Assembly: GCA_002410505.1 (NCBI GenBank)
Contig: DHSO01000040.1
Span: 1 to 64,000 of the forward strand
Source of the DNA: Cloacimonetes bacterium UBA5284
GTDB taxonomy: Bacteria > Cloacimonadota > Cloacimonadia > Cloacimonadales > Cloacimonadaceae
Reading direction: 5' to 3'
DNA: 64,000 nt
A program made the position numbers and the translations under genes. The notes beneath the pieces are model-generated. The model saw only the letters and a list, made by a program, of their open reading frames with translations, was not told the DNA's origin and did not search any database. The number at the start of each line of letters is the position of its first letter. Position 1 is the stretch's first letter. Below, piece by piece: positions 35,766-45,491 of this stretch.

Positions 35766-36839
35766 TCACAAGCCACTTCCCAATCGGATCACCTGGAGAT
35801 TGCCAAATATCTGACGCACGTCTTCTTTGGGGCTGGCAACGAAGATCTGGTAATTGTTGTTGCACAGCGCTTTGATCTTTTCACCGTGAACATAATCCAA
35901 TTCTGCGAACACATCATCGAAAAGTATTACGGGACGGATTCCTGTGTTGCTTTCAATCAACTGAGCCTGTATCATTTTCAAGATAATCACGGCAATCCGT
36001 TTTTGGCCCTGAGATGCCCGGGCTCTCATCCCAAAATCTTCTATTCTGAAAGAGTAATCGTCCAAATGGGCTCCCACCAGACAGCGTTGCCACTGCTTTT
36101 CTCTAGGCTCGAGCGTTTGCAAATGCTGCTCGATGATTTCCGGCATCAGGCCAAAAGCGTTGCGCAGTACCGGAACATAGTTGATCTTCAGGTTTCTGGT
36201 GTTTTCCGAGATTTCTTTGTATGCGCCACATAATTCCTGGTTCAAAAGCTGAAGATACTTTTTGCGATATGGATATAGAGCGCAGAGACTTTGTGCAAAT
36301 CTGGCATCCCAACTCTTCTTTTCACTTGGGCTATATTCGCTCTTTAGCAATTGGTTGCGTTGATCAACCACATGTAAATAGTCACGAAGAATGCCGATGT
36401 AGGCTGGAAACAATTGCGATATGGCAAGATCGAAGTACTGCCGCCGCATGCGGGGAGAGCCGTTGATAAGCCCGATATCGTCTGGGGCGCAATAAATTAC
36501 CTTCACTTCGGAGAATAGCGCACTCAATTGCCGTTTTACCTCACCGTTGATCTTCAATATCTTGCGAGAGTTTGCGTAACTCAAGTGCAGCTTTTTCGGC
36601 ACACTTAGGTCGGTTTCATAGAGGGCATTTATGGCAAAATGCTCTGCAGTGTTGAAGACCAGATCCTGATCCTGGTGATAGCGAATGGACTTGCCTATAG
36701 AGGTATAGGCAATGGCCTCCAAAAGATTGGTTTTTCCGCTTCCATTGGCTCCTATTATCAGGTTGCCCCCGGACTCAAAATCAAAACACTGCTGCTGGTA
36801 ACTTCGAAAATTGAGCAGTTCGATCTTATTCAGCTTCAA
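35766..36839 (-). CDS. recF: DNA replication and repair protein RecF
   Basis: 357 aa, apparently starting at TTG 13 bases after the dnaN stop. RecF helps load RecA at single-strand gaps via RecOR. It has an N-terminal LNFRSYQQQ, Walker A IIGANGSGKTNLLEAI, the signature-like RASQGQKRIAVIILKMIQA, and Walker B RPVILFDDVFAELD. dnaN-recF order is the conserved replication cluster, but dnaA and gyrB are not adjacent here. Confidence 0.95.
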   Translation of the reverse strand: MKLNKIELLNFRSYQQQCFDFESGGNLIIGANGSGKTNLLEAIAYTSIGKSIRYHQDQDLVFNTAEHFAINALYETDLSVPKKLHLSYANSRKILKINGEVKRQLSALFSEVKVIYCAPDDIGLINGSPRMRRQYFDLAISQLFPAYIGILRDYLHVVDQRNQLLKSEYSPSEKKSWDARFAQSLCALYPYRKKYLQLLNQELCGAYKEISENTRNLKINYVPVLRNAFGLMPEIIEQHLQTLEPREKQWQRCLVGAHLDDYSFRIEDFGMRARASQGQKRIAVIILKMIQAQLIESNTGIRPVILFDDVFAELDYVHGEKIKALCNNNYQIFVASPKEDVRQIFGNLQVIRLGSGL

Positions 36840-36852
36840 TCTTGGATATGCT

Positions 36853-38022
36853 TTATGAACGTAGAGGCATCAACAGGAATGTGACCTCTTCGTTTTCTTT
36901 GTTTTCCATGTTGTATATCATCAGGGGATCTTTGGAGCTGCCGAGTTTGATCACTACCTTGTCGCTGTCAATGGCATCCAGAATTCCCAGCATATAGCGA
37001 TAGTTGAAGGATACTCCGGTCTTGCTGCCTTGGAAATTGTAGTTTTCCAAGTTTTCTTTAGCGTCGCCTGTATCCCGGTTGCTGGTGTTTACTTCAAACA
37101 TCTCGCTGTCCAATTCGAAGCGGATGCGCAGATTGTCGTCCGGAGCAACCAGAGCCACCCGGCGAATAGCATTGTGTAGAGAGTTTTTATCTATCACAAA
37201 TTGGTTTTGCAGATCTGTTACAAAGGCTTTTTGATATTCCGGGTATTTTTGCTCGATCACTTGGGAAAAAACCACATATTTGTCGTAGCTGAAAATCACT
37301 TTACTGCCTTCCAGCAATACTTTTACTTCCTTTGCACTGTTATCGAAGATCTTTTGCAAAAAAGACAGAGTTTTTACCGGGATGATCTTCTCGATGTTTT
37401 CTCCGTTTGCAGCAGAAAAAATGTTCTCTTCACTGTCGGTATCCGTTTCTGCCGGACTTCTGAGTTTTGCATTCTTCACTTTTATCTCTGCCACCTTACG
37501 ACCATCGGTTGCAGCCATTAAGTGCTCTTTTTCCAGTATCTTCCAACACACCCCCGTAAGCACGGCACGATTCACGTCCGTGGAAACGGCAAAGGATGTC
37601 TTCGATATCATTCTGTTGAAGAGTTGAGCATCTATGTTGATCGCTTTTTCCAAGTTCACTTCAGGTACTACGGGGAAGAGGGTGTGATCCGCAATCAGCA
37701 GGTTAAAATCAATCTTCGCGCACTGGATCATCAGCAGTTCATCATGACGCCAGAAATTGATCATTGCTTCCGGCATATAGTTGATAATCTCGTTGAAATG
37801 TTTGGCGGATACCGCGATTATGCCATCTTCACTAACAGCCGCAGCAAATTCTACTACCACAGTAATATCCAGATCGGACGTGGTAATCTTCACCATGCCG
37901 GTGGCGGCATCTGCGGCGATAAGGTAGTTTGTAAGAATGGGAGAGGCGTTTTTGGCGGGTGCGACGCTTGCAAGATGCTGTACGCTTTGTAGTAATTCTT
38001 TTTTCTCTATGGCAAATCTCAT
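36853..38022 (-). CDS. dnaN: DNA polymerase III beta subunit (sliding clamp)
   Basis: 389 aa from the ATG at 38022 (MRFAIEKKELLQSVQHLASV), a standard clamp start with an AGGGG upstream. The frame stays open to 38163, but that part carries the promoter and is not clamp-like. Three repeated clamp domains are recognisable, with ATDGRKVAEIKV in the middle and the C-terminal LLMPLRS where clamps usually end LMPMRL. It heads a minus-strand series dnaN-recF-MFS-potD-like-aspS-purN-mtaB with gaps of no more than 13 bases. Confidence 0.95.
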   Translation of the reverse strand: MRFAIEKKELLQSVQHLASVAPAKNASPILTNYLIAADAATGMVKITTSDLDITVVVEFAAAVSEDGIIAVSAKHFNEIINYMPEAMINFWRHDELLMIQCAKIDFNLLIADHTLFPVVPEVNLEKAINIDAQLFNRMISKTSFAVSTDVNRAVLTGVCWKILEKEHLMAATDGRKVAEIKVKNAKLRSPAETDTDSEENIFSAANGENIEKIIPVKTLSFLQKIFDNSAKEVKVLLEGSKVIFSYDKYVVFSQVIEQKYPEYQKAFVTDLQNQFVIDKNSLHNAIRRVALVAPDDNLRIRFELDSEMFEVNTSNRDTGDAKENLENYNFQGSKTGVSFNYRYMLGILDAIDSDKVVIKLGSSKDPLMIYNMENKENEEVTFLLMPLRS

Positions 38023-38054
38023 GATAACCCCTGTGTAGTTTTTTTCTTCTTTCC

Positions 38055-38082
38055 AGTATTTTGCCTTTCGAGATTCCGTCAA
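38055..38082 (-). promoter_or_regulatory. Candidate dnaN promoter
   Basis: Read on the minus strand: TTGACG (38082-38077), 16 nt, AATACT (38060-38055), matching consensus at 5/6 and 4/6. Transcription would start about 25 bases upstream of the dnaN ATG at 38022. Confidence 0.5.
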
Positions 38083-38250
38083 GTTTTTCTTTTCAGGCAA
38101 AGACTGCAAAGCCGGAATAAACTTGATTAAAAGCATCTGTTCCGCCGGATCCCAATTCTTCATCCATTATACCCGGCAGCTATTGTACTGGATCGGATAG
38201 CTTTCGAGAAGGTCGAACGTGAGTTCTTGGTGGGCAGTTCCAGAGACAAT

Positions 38251-38289
38251 CTGAGATAGTTCTCTGAGACAATTCTTTGATACAGTTCT
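38251..38289 (+). repeat. Three tandem 13-bp imperfect repeats
   Basis: CTGAGATAGTTCT, CTGAGACAATTCT and TTGATACAGTTCT lie end to end. A partial unit (CAGAGACAAT) precedes them at 38241-38250. They lie about 230-270 bp upstream of dnaN. Confidence 0.75.
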
Positions 38290-38358
38290 TGATCAATTAG
38301 GGTTTTCAAAAAAAAGACCAATTTCTCCAATCTCAATCTCAGCTCTGTAGACAGTGTT

Positions 38359-38431
38359 AATCAAGTGGTCATCAAGCGTTCATCAAGCGTTAATAATTAA
38401 CGCTTGATGAACGCTTGATAAAGAAGTGATG
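38359..38431. repeat. Inverted array of 11-bp units (palindromic element, copy 2)
   Basis: Left units AATCAAGTGGT, CATCAAGCGTT, CATCAAGCGTT; centre AATAATT; right units AACGCTTGATG, AACGCTTGATA, AAGAAGTGATG. The perfect inverted repeat is 24 bp (38371-38394 with 38396-38419). Compared with copy 1, the A-T pair at 8567/8595 has become the C-G pair at 38381/38409, a compensatory change. The similarity to copy 1 covers 38350-38435 only; sequences outside it are unrelated. Confidence 0.9.
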
Positions 38432-38811
38432 AACGACCTTAACAAAGAGTGAAATCAGGTTGTTTCTTTGGTATTTTTACAGACGTAACGCTTTGCGGCA
38501 TAGAGTGATAACGGTGCTCATGTATTATATCTATGCTATGGCTGTTATCGCTAGCAATGTATCTAAACTATCTAAAATGTCATACCTACGACACTCAAGC
38601 CGTTTTTTGACGATCGGAGACTATCTGAAATGTCGTCCGGATGGGACTCAGATCGCTAAACACACGCGGGTGAATTATACTGCGCACCTTTTGATCAGCC
38701 TGCGGCCGGTGGAAGGCTCTGTCCTGGCTGCCAAGCTTAGTTTGGCAGGGGTGACTGAGTCGCCAGAAAGTTAAGGGCATTTTGACGCTTGGTAAGTCAA
38801 CAAAGCTACTT

Positions 38812-38835
38812 GGAGATCGCTTCGGAGATCGCTTC
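38812..38835 (+). repeat. Tandem 12-bp repeat (two perfect copies)
   Basis: GGAGATCGCTTC occurs twice head to tail in the dnaN/DUF4175 gap. Confidence 0.8.
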
Positions 38836-38877
38836 TACCTTGTGCAAACAGAGCTTGCCACCCCAAAAACTCTAAAA

Positions 38878-38935
38878 CCCTACAACCCTACAACGCCCAA
38901 ACGTCTTCAAATAAGAACTATGAACTAAGAACTAA
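38878..38935 (+). repeat. Two short tandem repeats (8 bp x2 and 7 bp x3)
   Basis: CCCTACAA is repeated at 38878-38893. GAACTAT, GAACTAA, GAACTAA follow at 38915-38935. Confidence 0.7.
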
Positions 38936-39062
38936 TTAACTGCAGAAGAAGTATGGAGTATCTGTGAGCATGCTGAATAAGCCTAAGCCTATAGCGAATG
39001 TTTTTGGCTTGACAGCATATGGCTTCTATTTTGTTTATCCTAAACTAGAAAGGGAGAAACAG

Positions 39063-42000
39063 ATGCAAGAGTACAAAGCAGAGCTGGATAAATACCGCCG
39101 GCGCATCAATCTCGGCATAACCATCCGTGCCGTAACGAGCAGCGCTATGCTCTTCATCTGTGGTCTGCATCTGTATTTCGTGCTCTGGTTGATTTTGGGC
39201 GCGCAATCTCCGGCTTTGCTTTATGCGAATCTGGGGATCAGGGTGGGGCTGGCTCTGTGTATACTGTATTTCATCTGGCAAAGCTATCACGATTTCTGGA
39301 ATTATTTTAAGATGGCACGCTATCTGGATGCGAAGCATGGTAGCGCCGACGATCTCTATCAAAATGCGCTGGAACTGAATCTTAAATATAATCACAATCC
39401 CATCAGCAAAGCCTTGTTGATATCTGCCAAAGAGCGTTTGGCACAAAAGCAATACGATATTCCCCGGATCTTTGGCCCGAATATCCTGTTTATTATAGCT
39501 CTATACTTTCTGGCACTTAGTGGATTCTGGTATTGGTTTAGTGCGGATTTTGCCGTTGCTTTCCAGCAATTCTATAGCAACAAAGCCCCAAAAATCATCT
39601 ACAAAGAAGAGATCACTCTCAGCCCGGGAGATATCACAATCGGGAAGAATCAACAGCTTCTGCTGCGAATCGAGGATCCCGATCCCAGGTTGAATCACAA
39701 GCTGTATTTCAGAGTAGGAGAAGCTTGGCGGGAGCTGGGGTTGAGCAACTACTCTTATCTGTTTCCCCGGCTGGAGCAAGCCATCCAGTATTATGCTGAA
39801 AACGAGATTGCTACGAGCCCGGTGTACAAGGTCAGGGTATTGGACGAGCCAATCGTAAAAAAATGGCAGGTACAATACAAGTATCCTGCATACACCGCAT
39901 TGCCCACACTCGAGGACAGCCTTAGCTATGGTAACATCGAAGCCTACAAGGGGACTGTTGTGGAGCTGCGGGTGATCAGCAACATCCCTGTCAAGCGCGC
40001 CACGATGATCTATGACGATGCTTCCCGCAAGGATCTGACTTCCTTGAGCCCGAATGAATATCTCACTCAGATCAACATCACGAATCCGCATAGCTGGTAT
40101 CTGGAGCTTGAAGATGAATTGGGCAGGAAATCCCGTCCCGAAGAGAAGTTCATCAGGGTGTTGCCGGACGCCCCCCCTCAGATACGCTTGGTCTTTCCCG
40201 GTGAGGACGTCACTTTAAACCAGAATCTGATGCTGCCCTTGATTATCAGCGCGGATGACGATTTTGGCCTGGCAAACTGCAGCTTACATTATCAGGTGAA
40301 CAGCGACGAGATCAGGCACACACAGATCAAGGCCGTGATCCCCGGCAAGATGTTTAATACAGACTATGCCTGGGATATGCAATCCCTGGAGCTTTTCCCC
40401 GGAGACGTAGTAAGCTATTGGGCAGAGATTTACGACAATGCTCCTGTTCCTCAAAAAGGAAGTAGTACCCGTTTTCGTGCTCGTTTCCCATCTATCGAGG
40501 AGATTTATTCTGAGATAGAACAGCAAGAGGAACAGCGCACACAAGAACTCAGTCAGAGCTTGGAAGAAAGCCGCGATTTGCAAGAACGATTTGAACAAAA
40601 ACGCCGGGAATTGCTGAAGGATCCAACGCTTGACTGGGAAGATAAAAAGCAGTTGGAAGATATATTGTCCAAGCAAGAAGAGCTATTGGATGAGGTGGAT
40701 AACATCGCCGGTGATTATCAGGATTTGATCGATAAAATGCAGGCAAATAGCACTCTTTCGCAGGAAACTCTAGAGAAAATGATGCGCATACAAGAATTGA
40801 TGCACGAGATCGCTACTCCTGAAATGCAGGAAGCTATGCGCAAACTGGAAAGAGCCATGGAAAATGTGGATCCCGCGGATCTAAGAAAGGCTTTGGAGGA
40901 TTTCAAGTTTTCGCTGGAAGACTTTGCCAAGAACATCGAACAAACTCTCGCGCTATTGGAAAGCATCAAAAATGAACAGGCTGTGCAAAAGGCTTTGCAG
41001 ATCTCCGAGGAGATGGAGCGCATGCAAAAAAGCCTGCACGATAAGACGGATGACAGCAGTAATGACGCTCAGAAATTAGCTGAAGATCAAGAACAGATCG
41101 TCGAAAAATATGATACTTTGAATCAGGAACTGGAAAATCTGCAAGATATGCTGAAAGACGATCCCGATGCTTCTCAGCGCTTACAGGATCTGCTAAAGGA
41201 TATGCAGAACAGCGACACAAAACAGGATTTGCAACAGAGTCAAAAGTCGCTGCAGCAAAATATGCGCAGTCAATCGATGTCAGCTCAGGAGTCGGCGATG
41301 CAAAAGATGCGCCGTTTTACTCTGAAGTTGGACGAGATGAAAAGCTCCATGAGTTCCGGATCTCAATTGCAGATGACTCAAGCTCTGGAACAGGCTGTGC
41401 GGGAGTTGCTGATCTTCTCCAAAAAGCATGAAGAGACCAAAGCTCGCTATCAGCAGGATGTATATCCCCTGATTCCGGACATTATCTCGTCCTATGAAGG
41501 TTTGCAGATTGTTTTAAACAAACTCTTTAGCAAGCCCCAGGTGAGTATGGTGATTCCGCCCAAATTCTATATTGACCTTACTGATACCAACAAAGCTTAC
41601 CGGGATATATTCTCGGTTTTGGGGACAAGCTACAGCCCCGGCATCAAATTGAATTTACAGACGATTCAAGAAGGCTTGAACCAGATGGCGCACGATCTGA
41701 TGCTAGCCCTGCAAAACTCTTCATCGGGTGGTGGTAGCGGCGGCGGTATGCAATCCCTGATGCAAATGCTGGAGCAAATGGGGCAGCAGCAGATGGCAAT
41801 GAATATGCTTACTCAGCAATTGATGATGCAAATGCAAGCTCAGGGATCTGCTTTGGACAGTGCTACGCTGGATCAGATTGATAGATTGGCAAGCGATCAT
41901 GAAAGACTGGCGGAAAACCTAAAACGAGCCTTGCAACAGGATCCCGAGGCTCAAAAACAAGGAAACGCCCTCAAGCAAATCATCGAAGAAGCTGAAGCAG

Positions 42001-42290
42001 TGGCTCGCGCTTTGCGCAATAAGCAACTCGATCATGATCTTGTGAAGCGTCAGGAAAACATCCTCAGCCGGCTGCTGGACGCGCAACGTTCTATCAATAA
42101 ACGCGATACAAGCGAGCGTAGAGAGGCCATAAGCAGTACTGGGAAAGCCTCGGATATTCAGCCACAAGCAGTGGATTATGAACGCTTACGTCGCTCTATG
42201 ATGCTGGATGATGAGTTCAAAAACTACCCTCGCGAATATCAACAACTCATTATGGAGTATCTGAAACTACTGGAGGAAAGCAGCCAATGA
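39063..42290 (+). CDS. DUF4175-like membrane protein with long coiled coil
   Basis: 1075 aa from the ATG at 39063, preceded by AGGGAG at seven bases; the open frame from 38964 would cover a TTGACA box. Three membrane helices lie in the first 165 residues. A beta-rich region (about 200-450) reads like an extracytoplasmic domain. From about 470 to 830 runs a Glu/Gln/Lys/Met-rich coiled coil, then a Gly-Ser hinge and a Gln/Met-rich segment near 885-930 (LMQMLEQMGQQQMAMNM). This is the layout of the DUF4175 family, whose function is unknown; in other bacteria it often neighbours MoxR/BatA-type genes, absent here. Its stop overlaps the TPR gene start (ATGA). Confidence 0.72.
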   Translation: MQEYKAELDKYRRRINLGITIRAVTSSAMLFICGLHLYFVLWLILGAQSPALLYANLGIRVGLALCILYFIWQSYHDFWNYFKMARYLDAKHGSADDLYQNALELNLKYNHNPISKALLISAKERLAQKQYDIPRIFGPNILFIIALYFLALSGFWYWFSADFAVAFQQFYSNKAPKIIYKEEITLSPGDITIGKNQQLLLRIEDPDPRLNHKLYFRVGEAWRELGLSNYSYLFPRLEQAIQYYAENEIATSPVYKVRVLDEPIVKKWQVQYKYPAYTALPTLEDSLSYGNIEAYKGTVVELRVISNIPVKRATMIYDDASRKDLTSLSPNEYLTQINITNPHSWYLELEDELGRKSRPEEKFIRVLPDAPPQIRLVFPGEDVTLNQNLMLPLIISADDDFGLANCSLHYQVNSDEIRHTQIKAVIPGKMFNTDYAWDMQSLELFPGDVVSYWAEIYDNAPVPQKGSSTRFRARFPSIEEIYSEIEQQEEQRTQELSQSLEESRDLQERFEQKRRELLKDPTLDWEDKKQLEDILSKQEELLDEVDNIAGDYQDLIDKMQANSTLSQETLEKMMRIQELMHEIATPEMQEAMRKLERAMENVDPADLRKALEDFKFSLEDFAKNIEQTLALLESIKNEQAVQKALQISEEMERMQKSLHDKTDDSSNDAQKLAEDQEQIVEKYDTLNQELENLQDMLKDDPDASQRLQDLLKDMQNSDTKQDLQQSQKSLQQNMRSQSMSAQESAMQKMRRFTLKLDEMKSSMSSGSQLQMTQALEQAVRELLIFSKKHEETKARYQQDVYPLIPDIISSYEGLQIVLNKLFSKPQVSMVIPPKFYIDLTDTNKAYRDIFSVLGTSYSPGIKLNLQTIQEGLNQMAHDLMLALQNSSSGGGSGGGMQSLMQMLEQMGQQQMAMNMLTQQLMMQMQAQGSALDSATLDQIDRLASDHERLAENLKRALQQDPEAQKQGNALKQIIEEAEAVARALRNKQLDHDLVKRQENILSRLLDAQRSINKRDTSERREAISSTGKASDIQPQAVDYERLRRSMMLDDEFKNYPREYQQLIMEYLKLLEESSQ

Positions 42291-44011
42291 TGAAAAAAAG
42301 CTTGCTTTGGCTGATTCTCAGCCTTCTCATGCTGCCTCTGGCAGGACAATATGATGAACGACAAATATTGGTGCAACAAGCCAATCAACTCGTGATGCAA
42401 CGTCAATATGACAGAGCTGAAGCAGCTTTTCTGCAGATTTTGGAAAAGTATCCGGAGGATTTGAACACCGTTTTTCAATTGATTCAGATGTATTTTACCA
42501 TCTCTAAAGACATGGAGCTGGAGGAAATGCTGAAAAAGTATCAGCGGGTTATACCGGAAAACATGTATCAAGAGTTGAGAATCCGCTTGTTGTTGAATCA
42601 GGGAAAGCTCTTTGATGCGCGGAGTCTGGCGGATTCGTATCTGGAAATCTATGGCTCCAACCAATCAAAGTATCAGATGATCGCTGCATACTTTAGTCAA
42701 AAAGCGGATTATGACGGCGCTTTACATATATACGAGACAGGCAGAAGGCGTCATGGTAATCAGCTTTTCCGCATGGAGATAGCATCCGCTTCCATGCAGA
42801 TGGGGCAATATCAAAGGGCCATGACGGAGTATTTGGAACTGAGCCGTGATGCCCAAAACAGCAATCTCTATATTCGCAATCAAGTAGCTGCGATCGTGTT
42901 GAAAGACATCAGTTTGCTAAAAATGCTGCGGGAATTGGCTTCTGATTCTGAAAACACTGTGGTAAAAGAGCTGTTTGCCTCCACACTATTGGCTCTCGAC
43001 CGTTATCAGGAAGCGCTGGATGTATATAAACAAATGCCCATTGCTTATATGCGGAATTTCGCTGCCGATCAGATGAAACTGAAGAATTACGCTATCGCAC
43101 GGGACGCCTATCGCTTTCTGATGCAAAGCAGTCCTCAAGTTCAACAAAGTCTGTCTTATGGCCTGGAACTGGCTACTATCTTTCACAATAGCGCACAATA
43201 CGATTCCAGCGCCGCCGTGATCGCGGAACTGTTGGGTAATCCGCTCTGGGAAAACGCTTCCCCTACACCCAAAAACAGCTTGCTGGTAAGAATCCGCAGA
43301 TTGAAGGCAGACAACGATCTTGCCCTTGGATATCAACTCAATCAAGTGAGAAAATGGCTGCAAGATACACGGGAAAACTGCGTAAACCATGCTGAGGTTC
43401 AGAGCTTGGATATTGAACTGGCTCGTTTGGCCATTTTGGATGAAGACTATGATAATGCCGGTTATATCTTAGCAAGAAAAGGCTGGGGAGATATGACTCC
43501 TTTGCGGGACTATCTGCAATTTCTAAGTCACTTTATGCAAGCTGAAAGCACAGCTGCGGATTCTTTGATGAATGAATTTGTATTGCATCATCCAGGTTCG
43601 GATTTTGCGAACGATATCATCTATCTGAATATGCTGTCCATAGAGATGGATAGTGCGCAAAAACGCAGCTTTGGATCCGCCATTCGTGATCTGCAACTAT
43701 ACAAAATACGCGGCGTGGACACACTTGCTGCCCTGCATGAACAAACGGGGGACGAAGAACTACTGATATTGGCCATTGAATGGGCTTTGGGCCTGGGCGA
43801 TGTCGCGAAAGCTCAGCAACTGATGCAATATGACTTTAAGGATGAATTGGCAGGTGATTATGCGAGACTGATGAGTATATCTGTGCTGCAAGATCGTGAA
43901 GAAATGATGCACATGGCCCGGGAATATCTGAAAGAAAATCCCAACAGCATCTTTTCACCGCGCTTCAGACAGATGATCGGCCGCGTATCCGAGACCCAAA
44001 TGAGTATGTAA
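42287..44011 (+). CDS. Periplasmic tetratricopeptide-repeat protein
   Basis: 574 aa with a signal peptide (residues 1-20, LLWLILSLLMLPLAGQ). The body is helical TPR repeats, clearest at 25-60 (ANQLVMQRQYDRAEAAFLQI), 140-175 (KADYDGALHIYETGRR), and 235-290 (ALDRYQEALDVYKQM). There is no enzymatic domain. Coupled to the DUF4175-like protein by a 4-base overlap, it is probably a partner of its extracytoplasmic part (inference). Confidence 0.8.
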   Translation: MMKKSLLWLILSLLMLPLAGQYDERQILVQQANQLVMQRQYDRAEAAFLQILEKYPEDLNTVFQLIQMYFTISKDMELEEMLKKYQRVIPENMYQELRIRLLLNQGKLFDARSLADSYLEIYGSNQSKYQMIAAYFSQKADYDGALHIYETGRRRHGNQLFRMEIASASMQMGQYQRAMTEYLELSRDAQNSNLYIRNQVAAIVLKDISLLKMLRELASDSENTVVKELFASTLLALDRYQEALDVYKQMPIAYMRNFAADQMKLKNYAIARDAYRFLMQSSPQVQQSLSYGLELATIFHNSAQYDSSAAVIAELLGNPLWENASPTPKNSLLVRIRRLKADNDLALGYQLNQVRKWLQDTRENCVNHAEVQSLDIELARLAILDEDYDNAGYILARKGWGDMTPLRDYLQFLSHFMQAESTAADSLMNEFVLHHPGSDFANDIIYLNMLSIEMDSAQKRSFGSAIRDLQLYKIRGVDTLAALHEQTGDEELLILAIEWALGLGDVAKAQQLMQYDFKDELAGDYARLMSISVLQDREEMMHMAREYLKENPNSIFSPRFRQMIGRVSETQMSM

Positions 44012-44036
44012 GAAAAAAAGAATAAATGGAGAAACG

Positions 44037-45491
44037 ATGAAGATTCGCAAAGCCTATACCTTCGACGATGTCTTGCTGATACCCAAACATTCGGCCGTAT
44101 TGCCCTCCACGGTCGATTTGAGCACCAGGATCACTCCGAATATCTCTCTAAAGATACCGCTGCTTTCCGCGGCGATGGACACGGTTACTGAGGCGGATAC
44201 TGCCATAGCAATCGCTCGGGAAGGGGGCTTGGGAGTAATCCACAAAAATCTTAGCATCGAAGCACAAGCCGATCAGGTGCATATCGTTAAACGTGCCGAG
44301 AGTGGGATTGTAAGCAATCCCTATACTGTTTCGCCCGAAGATGATCTGGCCAGAGTGCTGGCTCTGAAAGAAAAACACGGCATAGGTGGTTTCCCCGTTG
44401 TGGAAGGCAATAAATTGGTAGGCATTCTCACCAATCGCGACATCCGCTTTGAAAGTAATCTGAAGCGCAAAGTGAAGGAACTGATGACACCCCGGGAAAG
44501 ATTGATCACCGCTTCTGAGTCTGTAGACTGGGAAGACGCAATTCAGCTTTTGCAAAAGCATCGCATCGAGAAACTCTTACTCACGGATTCTTTGGGGGCA
44601 CTAAAAGGCATGATCACAGTTCGGGATATCATCAAGCGCCAAAACTTCCCTCAGGCCGTGCAGGACAAGCACAATCGCCTCCTGGTTGCCGCGGCTGTCG
44701 GAGTGACCGGAGATTATCTGGAACGAGCTCAGGAACTGGCTAAAGCGGGAGTGGATCTCATCGTGATGGATACCGCGCACGGTCATCATATCCACTATCA
44801 GGAAGCTCTCAGCAAGGTTAAACAGGCAATCAAGGTCGAGGTGATGGCAGGCAATGTAGCCACCAGAGAAGCTTGTCGCTATCTCATCGATAACGGCGCT
44901 GACGCTGTGAAGGTGGGGATCGGTCCCGGCTCCATCTGCACCACACGTGTAGTGGCGGGTATAGGTGTGCCTCAGCTCTCAGCCGTGATGGATTGCGCCA
45001 TGGAAGCAGAAAGTGCGAATGTGGGAATCATCGCTGATGGTGGTGTGAAATTCTCCGGGGATATCGTGAAAGCTCTTGCCGGGGGAGCAGCCGCAGTGAT
45101 GATCGGATCCCTCTTTGCCGGTTGCGATGAAAGCCCCGGAGAGGCTATCATCTACAATGGCAGACGATTCAAGAGCTATCGCGGTATGGGTTCGATCGGA
45201 GCCATGAAGAGAGGTAGCAAAGATCGCTATTTTCAGAGCACAAACGATACCAACAAACTTGTGGCAGAAGGAATCGAGGGCATGGTACCTTACAAAGGCC
45301 CCTTGAAAGATTATATTTATCAATTGATTGGGGGCTTGCGCAGCGGAATGGGTTATATAGGTGCCAAAGATCTTTTGACCCTGAAAAGGGAAGCCGAATT
45401 TGTGGAAATAAGCCCCGCCGGATTGAAGGAATCGCATCCTCACGATGTGCGCATTACAAAAGAAACTCCAAACTATCAAAGTGGAGATTGA
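44037..45491 (+). CDS. guaB: Inosine-5'-monophosphate dehydrogenase
   Basis: 484 aa. It oxidises IMP to XMP, the committed step of GMP synthesis. N-terminal [13 protein letters not shown], two CBS domains (about 90-205), the catalytic Cys loop [19 protein letters not shown], and the flap segment [22 protein letters not shown] sits at good spacing before the ATG. The 3' end overlaps the frame of the recombinase gene. Confidence 0.97.
   Translation: MKIRKAYTFDDVLLIPKHSAVLPSTVDLSTRITPNISLKIPLLSAAMDTVTEADTAIAIAREGGLGVIHKNLSIEAQADQVHIVKRAESGIVSNPYTVSPEDDLARVLALKEKHGIGGFPVVEGNKLVGILTNRDIRFESNLKRKVKELMTPRERLITASESVDWEDAIQLLQKHRIEKLLLTDSLGALKGMITVRDIIKRQNFPQAVQDKHNRLLVAAAVGVTGDYLERAQELAKAGVDLIVMDTAHGHHIHYQEALSKVKQAIKVEVMAGNVATREACRYLIDNGADAVKVGIGPGSICTTRVVAGIGVPQLSAVMDCAMEAESANVGIIADGGVKFSGDIVKALAGGAAAVMIGSLFAGCDESPGEAIIYNGRRFKSYRGMGSIGAMKRGSKDRYFQSTNDTNKLVAEGIEGMVPYKGPLKDYIYQLIGGLRSGMGYIGAKDLLTLKREAEFVEISPAGLKESHPHDVRITKETPNYQSGD

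Larger units (their letters stand above)
38023..39062. other. 1.04-kb divergent gap rich in short repeats, no convincing gene
   Basis: It lies between dnaN (leftward) and the DUF4175-like gene (rightward). An open plus-strand stretch of 104 codons at 38460-38774 has no ribosome-binding site and no protein-like features. The gap holds a 13-bp triplicate, the inverted 11-bp array, a 12-bp, an 8-bp and a 7-bp tandem repeat, and TTGACA at 39009-39014, which may be the -35 of the rightward operon. I see no DnaA boxes (TTATNCACA) on either strand. Confidence 0.7.

Noticed and set aside
38460..38774. 104-codon frame in the dnaN gap
   Set aside because: No Shine-Dalgarno, no hydrophobic or domain pattern, and an odd composition. 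Treated as non-coding.
38023..39062. DnaA boxes marking oriC
   Set aside because: No TTATNCACA match was found by eye on either strand. The origin idea is kept only as a testable hypothesis.
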